Positions 11,679-21,614 of a stretch of 64,000 nucleotides of DNA are shown here, piece by piece. The stretch is from positions 18,738,368 through 18,802,367 of the forward strand of contig JASWHV010000012.1 of assembly GCA_030760725.1 (NCBI GenBank). The letters are read 5' to 3'. The DNA comes from Neostapfia colusana. Lineage: Eukaryota > Streptophyta > Magnoliopsida > Poales > Poaceae. Both the position numbers and the translations under genes were made by a program. The notes under the pieces are model-generated. The model ran no database searches. It saw only the letters and a program-made list of their open reading frames with translations, and was not told the origin of the DNA. Within the stretch, counting starts at the first letter, position 1; each line of letters opens with the position of its first letter.

Positions 11679-14480
11679 TGTCACACCCGGTTTTCCATAA
11701 GGAACACCCGAGCGTATTCTCACATGTATGCCAGGATCAGTTGATTCATACATGTGCCGACAAGAGTGAAATACGTATTACAAGCCAAGTTTATCATACA
11801 ACGTAATATTATATCATAAGACATAAAATATCAAATATGAGTATAAGCACACTAATAACATGACAGCAGAAGACTCTAGCGTAGTGCTCCAGTTCCACAG
11901 GCGTTGCTCGGGGGGTTTCGCCAACCTAGAACAACTCTTCGGGATCGAAGCCCTCCTCATCGAAATCTACATCTTCATTTGCACGTGAGCAGCAATATGA
12001 TGTCCAACAAAAGCAAGTTTGAGTACCAAAGGTACTCAGCAAGTGTAGGAAAGAATGTTATGAAGGCTAATAGCAAGGAAAGGCTAACATGGTTAAGCAC
12101 TATGCATTAATCCTAAGCCTTAGCTTTGATTAGAAACCTATCTTACTGAGTGATAATCCCACCAACCTCATAATTAAGTCATTAATGTTAGGTTACACCA
12201 CTCAACAACCTCTTTCAACTCACATCCATGTTTCTCTAATCATGGACAAGTCCAAGCCGCTCTTGACCATGAGCACGACTGTCATGACAGTTTGGTTCTC
12301 TGCAGAGATTGTACCACTTTACCCACATGTAGTGATTTCATCACCTGTTGCCAGGTGGACTAAGAACCTCCCTGATATCCGTGGTTGCAAGCCACGTTAC
12401 ACACTTCCTTTGGTGTGCGATCAGGAGATCACTACATGGCCTTTACAAAGGATCTACCGGCAAGTACAAGCCCACTGAGGTTTCACCGCTGCAGTTCCTT
12501 GGAGTAAACCCTCCCCTGCAGAATCCCCCTCTTGAGCCTTGCAGTTCCCAGGGCAGTCAAAAATGGACTCCCATTCCCCGCACCATCCAAACACTCATAC
12601 TATACCGGCAAACTCCTAATTAATTGGCCAAGCTGCCCCATCTCAGTCTTGTGGTGGCACTGTAAAGCCGGGTTAACTGTTCCATGAACCGGTCCTTAGA
12701 ATCTAAGACAGGCACTAACTCATTCCCGAGTCTCGTGCACGAAGCACCAACCAAAACAACCAGCCTGTCTAGATTCCTAACACCATGACACACTCTTGTG
12801 TCTTTCATATAATCCACAAGACTAACTACATTTATATTTCATTCATTCTCTAAGTACTAAGCATGACTAAGCACATAAAATGATAACCAACAAATATTAA
12901 CTAAATCCCTCCATGGTTTAACAAGGAATGATAAAGGAATAAAACTAGGGAAACATCCTAAACTGGGTTTCATATTGAAGACATCATGCAAATAATCTAA
13001 ATAATCATCCTAGAATAGGAACAAAGTGGTCAAGGAACACTTGCCTTTGAATGGAGGTTGATTTACTTCGAAATCTTGTTCTTGAAGATTAGGAATTAGT
13101 TCTTGGATTGGTTCTATCCATGTATATGCACACAAAACAATGCAAAACATTCCATAAGAATCTTAACAATACATTTCCATCATATATATGTTTGATTACA
13201 CACATATACTATTGATTTCATGTGGTTTGAATGAAAATAAATTTCAAATGGACATCCATATCTTTTATTTATCTTTGTTATAGCAAAATACTCATTTTAA
13301 AATTTTGTAGTGATTTTTAATAATTTATAGAGTTTTTATATGTATATATGTTAATTTTATAATTAATTTAGTGCTAAAAATTATTTAAATTATTAATATA
13401 ATTATTTTCAGAACTCATATTACTATTTTCTACATTTCAGAACCTATTTATGTATTTGGAACAGTTTCCATAATTCTCCTTCATTATATAATATTTTTAT
13501 TTACATTTCATCATTTATTTAATGCTTAAAATTATATTTTCAGTCCTATATGTAATTATTCTGGACTACAGAAACTTTAAATGTATAAATATATATAAAC
13601 AGAATAATCTTATATTTTCTGATTAATTTTGACAATTTTTCTGAAACCTATATTATTTTTATTTTGATTTCCATAATTAATTAGTCATTATATAAATAAT
13701 TGCAGCCTCTGAAAATCATAAATTTTAGTTTCAGAATTTATATATGTCCAAAAGTATGAAACATAATATTTCCTGCCTTATTGATATTTTCTAGAATTAG
13801 TTTATGCAAATTTGGCTAATTACAGAATTAAATATGAAAATTCTAAATGATTCTGGATCAAAATGAAATGCTTATAATCTTTCTGGGGTCTAAAATGTGA
13901 TTATAGAACTGATATAGTAATTTACATAGTGTACAAGGGCTGTTTGGCTATTTTGCAATGAATTTCCTAATTTCTATTAAGGTTAGGGTTGATTCTATAA
14001 AGAACAGGGCTATTTCCTAGTTATTTAAATCTTTGGGGACCCTTCTGTGAAATTTCTAACGTTTATAACTACTTTGAATGTGGCCCGTTGGATCTGATCT
14101 GGACGGTTCTGATTTAATGAACCGAAGGGGTACGCCCTCTTCTAATCTTAGCCGTACATGAAAAATGGAGAGCCAGGATTCGGCCACGTCGCTCCCCCCT
14201 TTCTCCCTCACTCGCGGTGGCGCGCTCGCCGGCGAGCGGCGGCGGCATCGTCGGACTTCATCGCAAGAACGCTAGAACTAAGGACCTTCTACGTTTTTTT
14301 CTTGTTGGATAGCATCCAAATGAGAACTTGTTTGTATGTGGGAGAAAGAGAATTGGGGTCTCTTGTTTGTTTAAATAGGAGGATGAAGGAGGCGGTTGGG
14401 GGCCGAACGGCGCTGCGCACACGTTTAGGGGCGTGAGGGAGCGGCACTAGCGGTTTTTTTTTATCACGTGGGATGTGACA
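11679..14480 (-). repeat. Solo LTR of another gypsy-type element (2.8 kb)
   Basis: The insert starts tgtcacacccgg and ends ggatgtgaca, i.e. TG...CA ends. It is flanked by ctctg (11674-11678) and atctg (14481-14485), a 5-bp duplication with one change. The undisturbed site gctctgcctgtg is present in the E1 3' LTR at about 24594-24605. No PBS, PPT or coding motif occurs inside, so it is read as a solo LTR left by recombination of a full element. Minus orientation is suggested by the TATA box and by the TGTCACATCCCACG start. The interior 13180-13960 is very AT-rich. Confidence 0.8.
14368..14377 (-). promoter_or_regulatory. TATA-like box of the solo LTR
   Basis: Minus strand TATTTAAACA, about 105 bp inside the LTR from its minus-strand start and followed by a pyrimidine-rich, untranslated-leader-like stretch. 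It supports the minus orientation of the solo LTR. Confidence 0.4.
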
Positions 14481-15545
14481 ATCTGCCTATGTCGGTTAAG
14501 GACCGAAGCGTGTGCGGCCCTGCTGAGCAAGTATTGAGTTGTGTACTGGATGCTTACTGATATATGGGAACCAGAAAACCGATGTACCAGGTTCACTGGA
14601 TTGTAGAGGCATACCACATCTCGTTAGACCTATGAGCCCGAGACGGCACAACCGGTTCTACAGTCTAGTGCCCTGCGAAAGGTTGCCACATACGACGTAA
14701 TGAAGGATGCTAGATTTGGGTCTTCAGAGGCGGGTGTATGTGTCGAGTTATTCGGGTAGGGTTTGATTCGAGTCACCGTCCCTCGCGGTTATGAGTACCG
14801 CTTGCTCACTGTGTTATGACGTAGTAAGCAAGTTGTGTGGAAACAGTTTGCAAAGTTTTAATTGCTACTATGATTATTATAAATTGCATGAGAACCCTTT
14901 TTGAAGTAGAGATAGAACAAACTAAAGTTATTTTCCACCTTGGGACAGTTACATTGGAATGAATCGTTTCTTGTTTGATTGTGGAGTTCCAATGTTGCTG
15001 GGCGTAAGGTCACTACTATTATGGCAAAAATCTGAAAGTTAAGTATGAACTCGTAGGCGAGTCTCTTCGCAAAATTATAGGATTGGGTCTTAAGTTACCC
15101 TCATGTAGAGTTGCATGCTTTAGGAGAGACGGTTAAGTCTTGCTGAGCCTTTGTGCTCACTCTTGCTATATGAGTGGTTTTACAGGTTAATACGACGCTA
15201 TAAAGAAGGTTGTCCGGTGAGGCTCGAGAACTTCCGAGTCATGTATCACCGGGAGAACCTAGCCGCTGCCAAGTCTTCGTGTTGCTAGCGAGAGGAGTCC
15301 GCGGGCTGGACCTCTTCTCGGGTGCTTCGTAGCTATTCGACGTGAGCTGTTTATAGACTTCCGCTGTAGCTATTTTATGTAAATTATTTACAAAGAACAT
15401 TTGTAAGCTTCCGCTTTGATTTATGTAATACATTGTTCCTTATATGTGTGCTGTTGGGTGCCGCATAACACGGCACCACCCAATGCGATTCCCGGGCAAG
15501 GTGCCCCGTCCCCGTGAGTGATCGGGAGGTCGGGCCCCGTCACTG

Positions 15546-15557
15546 TGGTATCAGAGC
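15546..15557 (+). other. E1 primer-binding site
   Basis: tggtatcagagc, complementary to the 3' end of initiator tRNA-Met, three bases after the LTR end at 15542. It marks the start of minus-strand DNA synthesis. Confidence 0.95.
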
Positions 15558-17085
15558 CACATTGGTTATAGCGCTCGGAATAAGGATCGTATTACGACAA
15601 AAACTTAGGATACGATGATGAAACGGTATTAGGCCCACATAAGGACTATAGTAGTATAGTTACTTAAAGTGGCATGACTAACCTACTTGTTATAATTCTG
15701 AATTTTGATTATGTAACAACGCACCTACGCTCAGGTGAGCATGGTAAGGAACGCCACCGAAAGCGGTTCAATTTCGGTTAGCTCCCCTGACGAGGAAAGT
15801 AGTTCAGAGATAGGTCTCACTGCTTGGTGTGAGACGTTAATATGAAACTCTTGGACTCTTCATGTTCCTGAGCTCATATGAAACGCTGATCCCTAGCATG
15901 CATTAGGCAAGTAAGTGGAGACCCCATCATGTGGTCAGTAACGCGATAGTGTGTTCGTCTAGAAATAGCCCAGGAGGACATACGCAGCGCTTGCCATCGG
16001 CATGCCCTGCTGGGCAGTAGGTGGTATCCGTTGGGTTGATAACATTCCCAACCGTGACGACCCGCTCATGATATACTCGGGTTCCCCGTCGTGTGGTGTT
16101 GAAACACGATCACATACCTTGAGAAGTGGCTTAACTCAAGGACGACAGGGTTTGGCAATGATACATGCGTTTGTATTTACTTTCAAATAAGGAACTGCCT
16201 GAAATGAAACAACCTTTGAGTGCACCACTATTGAGTGTTCTTCTGCAGGTACTAACCACGTACGTATCCCGTGTAGTACACATGTGCGAGAGACCATCTT
16301 AGTGCTACTGATAATACGTATATGCCGGTGTAATCCGGTTAGGATTTTTTCTTTTGGTGAGGCCACGTAGTACCGACATGTTTCTTACGATGCATCGACA
16401 CCGTACCACATTTAATAACCTCTTCCCTATGAAGAAATGATTCATGAACTAACTTTCAACTAAAAATGGAAGTTTGAAACAAGTATTAGTTACTGAACTC
16501 TTATTTTGAGCTAAGATTCAAATGAGAGAATTACTAGGCGTCAAAGTTTTTAAAAAACAGAGTGCTCTTTTTCTGGCAGAAATTCTTGCTGGACTTTAAC
16601 AGGGCATAACTCTGAGTAGCTTTAACCAATTAAGGTGTATGATACAGTTCTGGAAATATTTGAAAGTGCTCTAAAACTTCTTTGTAGACCTCCAGAGCGA
16701 AATCACATATTAAGTTGATGAAAAGTCCAGTTGAAGGCAGACTATTCTGAACCAGGACAGTACCAAAAACCTTTCTGTTTTTGAGCCATAACTTCTTGTA
16801 GGAAATCCCTTAAGGAGCATATAAGTACTCGTTGGAAAGATACTGAAGTGTACTAAAACTTTGGTATTCAACTCAAGTCAAGAATCTGTAGATAACTTGA
16901 GAAAAATTTGGAGTTTGTGTGAACTGGTCAGGGTAGTCCAGCTGATTAGTTTAGCATACTTAAGACTTGTTTAAACATGAATGTGGTTATGCTTTCATAA
17001 AGTTCATGACATGTTCATGTTTTACTTATTTTTACTTACTACTGAGATAGAATTTTGATTGACTCAAAATTTTGTTTCGTGCAGT
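15558..17085 (+). other. E1 untranslated leader with degenerate repeats
   Basis: 1.5 kb between PBS and gag without a supported ORF. From about 16600 to 16930 it has two degenerate copies of a unit containing cataact...tatgatac...ttggaaag...tacaact, shared with the leaders of E2, E3 and E4. The leader ends tttcgtgcag directly before tATGGTACGC, which looks like a 3' splice acceptor. Confidence 0.6.
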
Positions 17086-18267
17086 ATGGTACGCGCACAC
17101 TCTCAAATGGAGATTGGAGGTTCAAGTCGAGGTGGGAATGACTCAACTTCATCACAAGAGCCATCGCCAACCCGATTGGCGGAAATTATGGTGAAGATGA
17201 ATGAGACTCTCCAAACTCTAGTTCAGCAACGGGTAAATAGAGAAGCTCAACATCACCTGCCAACCCCGAGCACTTATCTGGATTTCTTGACGACACAACC
17301 GCCGGTATTCTCGGAAGCGGCTGACGATTGTGAAGCAAATCACTGGTTACGTGTCATTGAGTCCAAGTTTGGGTTGATCCAATGTGATGAATTCTCGAAG
17401 ACCCTATTTGCCGCTCAGTAGCTTCACGGCTTTGCTGGAGCATGGTGGGCAGAATACCTTGCTGTCCAACCAGCAGGGCATCGTGTCACATGGGCGGAGT
17501 TCCAGGCTGCATTTCGTGCTCGTTTCATTTCTGCGGGCATAATGCAAACCAGTCTGGATGAATTCTGGAGTCTGAAGCAAGGAACCATGAGTGTTATTGA
17601 GTATGCGAAGGAATTCAATCGCTTAGCTCAATATGTCCATGACTATGTGAAATCACCATCCTTGAAGGTTATCATTTTTATCGAGGGTTGACCGCTAGGC
17701 TGCGATGTGAATTGGCTCAAGTTAGCCAAGAGAATTTTGATGAGTTTGTGAGCTGTGCTATCACGCAGGAATATTATTCCAATCTCTACCTTAAGGAAAA
17801 GAGGGAGAGGGACTCATCACAGGATGAATGCAATCATCTACCTCAGAAGTATCGGTGGGTAATCCGTTCACCTTCCGGTCGAGAGGTTCCACAAATGGTG
17901 CAGTCATTCTTGGAGTATGACGACTCTTCTACTCCACAGAGGTTTTATTCATCTCCACCGCAGCAGCAACTTATTTCTCCTGCACCTCAGTATCAACAAG
18001 GTGCACCGGAATGCTATTTCCCTCAAGATGCTGAAAATGATCATGGTGATTTCTCAGCTGAACCGAGTAGTGTCCCACATCACATTGACAATGAACTCAA
18101 CGTCAATAAAGCAACTGAGCCGAGCAGCAACGTTATGTCTGCGGTTCTAGTTCCAAAGAGTGATCTTGGACAGCAAAGAAAAGCCATGTCCAAAGTGGGA
18201 ACGGTTAATTATGTGTCAGTCGACGATCTGCCAAAGGGAGGACCTGTCCTTGCCGGTAGGTTTACCT
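17086..18267 (+). pseudogene. E1 gag (broken)
   Basis: Gag would form the particle and package RNA. The ATG at 17086 starts MVRAHSQ. The retrotransposon gag domain is recognisable: YLDFLTTQPPVFSEA, then W.RVIESKF...QCDE, LHGFAGAWWAEYL, EFQAAFRARF and EYAKEFNRLAQY. A TAG at 17419-17421 replaces a Gln codon (expected QQLHG), and a frameshift near 17670 moves the frame to the stretch 17688-18314. Unlike E3 and E4, I see no CCHC zinc knuckle in the C-terminal region, which instead is Gln/Pro/Ser-rich; it may have been lost. A further frameshift near 18270 leads into protease. Confidence 0.85.
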
Positions 18268-18735
18268 TAAATGACACCGGATGTCATTTTATTCGACTCT
18301 GGTGCAACACATAACTTCATTAGCAGGGCGACGGTGATCCGGGATAAGATCTCCACAACAATCACAAAAGTTTCTTATCTTATTCATTCGCCAGATGGAG
18401 ACATATCAACTAATGAAGTCGTTTCTCGAGCACCACTTTGTTTGGGTGGAAAAATATATCCTACCACCCTCATTATTCTCGAAGACCAAGGAATTATATG
18501 CCATATTGGGAATATCATGGTTGACCTTCCATAAGGCTGTTCTGGACATCGAGAGCAGGAGTGTTCACTTGGACTCTCCACTTCACGTGCGTCAAACATT
18601 GTATCTCGGCAAAGCAGTTTCCAAAGACCCGGAAATATGTAATGCCGAGGCTTGCAAGTTAGAAGACATTCCGGTAGTCCGTGAATATCCGGACGTGTTT
18701 CCGAAGATCTTCCAGGCTTACCACCTGAGCGCGAG
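18268..18735 (+). pseudogene. E1 aspartic protease (broken)
   Basis: The protease releases the Gag and Pol proteins. The active-site triad is intact as VILFDSGATHNFIS (18286 on), with the later part LGGKIYPTTLIIL, a decayed LGISWL and the linker EDIPVVREYPDVFP. Three frames are used (18271-18534, 18395-18751, then 18736), so frameshifts lie near 18480-18540 and 18730. The order gag-PR-RT is the Ty3/gypsy one. Confidence 0.85.
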
Positions 18736-19518
18736 GTGGAATTCAAAATAGAGTTGATACTGGGAACCACGCCGATCTCTCGAAGACCATACAAAATGGC
18801 TCCGAATAAATTAGCTGAACTGAAGGAGCAACTCAAAGATCTGATGGACAAGGGGTTCATTCGTCCAAGTTCATCACCCTGGGGATGCTCAGCTTTATTT
18901 GTGAAGAAGAAGGATGAGACGCTGAGGCTATGTGTCAATTATCGTCCTTTAAATGTTGTGACGATAAAGAACAAGTATCCACTACCAAGAATTGATATTC
19001 TCTTCGATCAACTAGTGGTGGCTAAAGTCTTCTCCAAGATGGACTTAAGGTCGGGATATCATCAAATTAAGATTCGAGCGGAAGATATCCCGAAAACAGC
19101 ATTCTCGACAAGATATGGGCTCTATGAGTATCTTGTCATGTCATTTGGGTTGACCAATGCTCCGGCTCACTTTATGTATCTTATGAACTCGGTGTTCATG
19201 CCGGAGCTGGATCAGTTCGTCGTGGTATTCATCGATGACAGCTTGGTCTATTCCAAATCAGAAGAGGAACACGCTAAACATTTGCATATTGTGCTCCAAC
19301 GACTGAGAGATCACAAGCTTTATGAAAAGTTTAGTAAATGTGAATTCTGGATCAACCAAGTGTCGTTTCTTGGACATATTATTTCAGCGGAAGGCATTAC
19401 TGTTGATCCAAGCAAGATTGAACAAGTGCTGCAATGGAAGTCTCCAACATCAGTCCATGAAGTTCGTAGCTTCTTAGTTTTGGCGGGGTATTATCGGAGG
19501 TTCATCCCAAGCTTCTAA
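18736..19518 (+). pseudogene. E1 reverse transcriptase (one open block ending in a stop)
   Basis: This 260-codon frame covers almost the whole RT: EFKIEL linker, RRPYKMAP, SSPWG.SALFVKKKDET, VNYRPLN, DLRSGYHQIKI with the first catalytic Asp, and FIDDSLVYSKS with the catalytic Asp pair (the common Ile is Ser here). It ends with the thumb motif FLVLAGYYRRFIPSF and a TAA at 19516-19518, after which the same frame continues as ISNPMTELLKKG. It would copy the genomic RNA into DNA. Confidence 0.92.
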
Positions 19519-20010
19519 AAAATCTCCAACCCTATGACGGAGCTACTGAAGAAGGGCATCAAATATGATTGGAGCAAGCCATGTGAGGAAGCTTCTCAAG
19601 CGTTGGTGAAACACCTCACAAGAGCCCTGGTTCTAGCCCAACCGGATACAACCAAGCCTTTTGATGTTTATTGTGATGCCTCTGGCATCGGGCTTGGTTG
19701 TGTACTCATGCAAGGAGGACGTGTGGTCGCATATGGATCACGACAGTTACGGAATTATGAGCAACATTATCCAACTCATGATCTCGAGCTTGCTGCCGGG
19801 GTATTATCTTTGAAGATGTGGAGACATTACCTATTGGGAAATCTGGTTCATCTCTAAACCGACCACAAAAGCTTGAAGTACATATTCACTCAAAAAGAGT
19901 TGAATATGCGGCAACGGCGATGGTTGGAGCTGATCAAAGACTATGAGATTGAAATTCATTATCATCCGGGCAAGGCAAATGTGGTTGCCGATGCACTCAG
20001 CCGGAAGTCT
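19519..20010 (+). pseudogene. E1 RNase H domain (one stop)
   Basis: Degrades the RNA of the RNA:DNA hybrid. Catalytic-region motifs are FDVYCDASGIGLGCVLMQ, YPTHDLELAA and WRHYLLGN...TDHKSL. A TAA at 19855-19857 replaces the Tyr codon just before TDHKSL; the frame is otherwise continuous with RT and integrase. It ends at KANVVADALSRKS, the usual RNase H/integrase connection. Confidence 0.9.
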
Positions 20011-21357
20011 CATATTCATAACCTGACCATGACGCCAATAGAAGAGGAAGAACCAAATCTCTACTTGGTTCCATATGGAGCCCTACATAATCTAGCTCTC
20101 ATGCCCACAATAAGAGAGGAGGTGATGGAAGCTCAAAAGAAAGACAAGGGCATGGCTCATATCAAAAGGAGGTTGAAGAACGGGGAGATGAAATGTTTCC
20201 GGTTAGATGATGAAGACACTCTATGGTTTAAGGACCGGATAGTTGTACCCCATGATATGAGGCTGCGGAAGAAAATTTTGGATGAGGCTCACTTATCCAA
20301 ATTTTCTATTCATCCGGGCAGCAACAAGATGTATCAGGAATTGAAGACTAAATTTTGGTGGACTCGGATGAAGAGAGAGGTTGTTAAATACGTATCAGAA
20401 TGTGATATGTGTCGGTGAGTTAAAGCCGACCACATGAAGAAGACGGAAACCTTACAACCGCTAAGTGTTCCGGCATGGAAGTGGGAGGATATTAGTATGG
20501 ACTTTATTGTTGGACTACCTCTCACGGCTAATAAGCATGACTCGGTTTGGATAATCGTGGATCGATTAACCAAGTCAGCGCATTTCATCCCGGTACATAC
20601 GGGATACCATGCCAAGAAGTATGTGGAGCTATATATTGCAAGAATACTATGCCTACATGGAGTTCCCCAGACGATCATCTCCGATTGAGGCGCGTTGTTC
20701 GTTGCTCATTTCTGGGAGCAGCTGCATGCCTCACTGGTAACCAAATTGATTAGAATCTCTGCATATCATCCTCAAACCGATGGGCAAACGGAGAAGGTGA
20801 ATCAAGTTCTCGAAGATATGCTTCGAGCATGTGCCATTCACCATGGTAAAGGATGGGATGATCATCTGCCGTTGACGGAATTCGCTTATAACAATGGGTA
20901 TCAAGCGAGCATCGAAATGGCACCGTATGAAGCTCTCTACAGCCAGAAGTGCCGCACACCCTTGAACTGGTGTGAATCTGGCGAGAGAGTGATTTACGGG
21001 ATTGATCTCATAAATGAAGCTGAAGAGCGGGTACGGCTTATTCAAGCAAATCTTAAAGCCGCTCAGTCCAGACAAAAGAGCTATGCGGATAGGAGGCGTC
21101 GTCCTCTGGACTTCCATGTTGGGGATCACGTATACCTCCGCGTATCTCCTATGAAGGGCATTCACCAATTTGGAGTGAAAGGAAGATTAGCTCCATGTTT
21201 TATCGGTCCCTTCATCATAATTGAAAGGTGTGGACCCGTGGCATACCGTTTGGAGCTGCCGGTAGCCTTAGCCGGGGTGCATAACGTCTTCCACATATCT
21301 CAGTTGCGGAAGTGTTTGAAAGTTCCAATGGAGATTCTCACGAAAGGCTTAGCAGAT
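20011..21357 (+). pseudogene. E1 integrase (two stops)
   Basis: Inserts the cDNA into the chromosome. The N-terminal HHCC finger is visible (HLSKFSIHPG ... SECDMC), followed by WKWEDISMDFIVGLP with the first catalytic Asp, the second Asp in ISD, and AYHPQTDGQTEKVNQVLEDML with the Glu. The C-terminal GPF.. / YRLELP / HNVFHISQLRK segment follows. TGA codons at 20416-20418 and 20686-20688 replace Arg codons (CGA-type to TGA). The frame is otherwise unbroken. Confidence 0.92.
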
Positions 21358-21546
21358 TTGAAGCCGGACCTTACTTATGTTGAGCGACCAACCCGGATAA
21401 TTGATGAAAAGACTCACGAGACCAGAAACCGGACGCTGCGGTTTTTCAAGGTGCTATGGGAAAATCACACGTTCGACGAAGCTACATGGGAAAGTGAGGA
21501 ATATTTACAACACAATCATCCGGAGTTGATAGAGGCTTATATTTAG
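21358..21546 (+). pseudogene. E1 integrase C-terminal chromodomain-like tail
   Basis: Continuous with integrase. RIIDEKTHETRN then LRFFKVLWENH...EATWESEEYL and a terminal PEL motif match the Tekay/Del chromodomain, which directs integration to chromatin (family knowledge). Ends at a normal TAG at 21544-21546. I read the module as complete even though the pol frame upstream has stops. Confidence 0.82.
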
Positions 21547-21577
21547 TAGTGGTCCTCTCCACGTTGTCCTTAATCAT

Positions 21578-21596
21578 GAATCTCGGGACGAGATTC
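21578..21596 (+). other. Inverted repeat next to the E1 PPT
   Basis: GAATCTCG-GGA-CGAGATTC, an 8-bp stem with a 3-base loop, 5 bases before the polypurine tract. The same arrangement is present in E2, E3 and E4. Its function is unknown to me. Confidence 0.7.
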
Positions 21597-21601
21597 TTTT
21601 T

Positions 21602-21614
21602 AAGGGGGGAGGAA
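21602..21614 (+). other. E1 polypurine tract
   Basis: aaggggggaggaa ends directly at the first base of the 3' LTR. It is the primer for plus-strand DNA synthesis. Confidence 0.93.

Larger units (their letters stand above)
8632..15542 (+). repeat. E1 5' LTR, interrupted by a solo LTR
   Basis: Starts tgtaaaagtccc and ends cgggccccgtca. It is 6,911 bp against 4,026 bp for the 3' LTR; most of the difference is the 2,802-bp insertion at 11679-14480. The rest comes mainly from a deletion of about 80 bp and one of about 19 bp in the 3' copy. It contains a GC-rich middle (9200-10340), an A/T-rich section with short repeated motifs (10380-11200), and the conserved hairpin block near 14765-14830. There is no long gene in it. 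Confidence 0.92.

Noticed and set aside
18384..18938. 184-codon minus-strand frame
   Set aside because: Exact antisense of E1 protease/RT coding sequence; a shadow of the real frame. The same applies to 20731-21168 (-), 26834-27202 (+) and 29145-29459 (+).
15546..21546. Possible integrated plant pararetrovirus
   Set aside because: The domain order PR-RT-RH-integrase-chromodomain, the LTRs and 5-bp TSDs are those of Ty3/gypsy retrotransposons; pararetroviruses lack integrase and LTRs.
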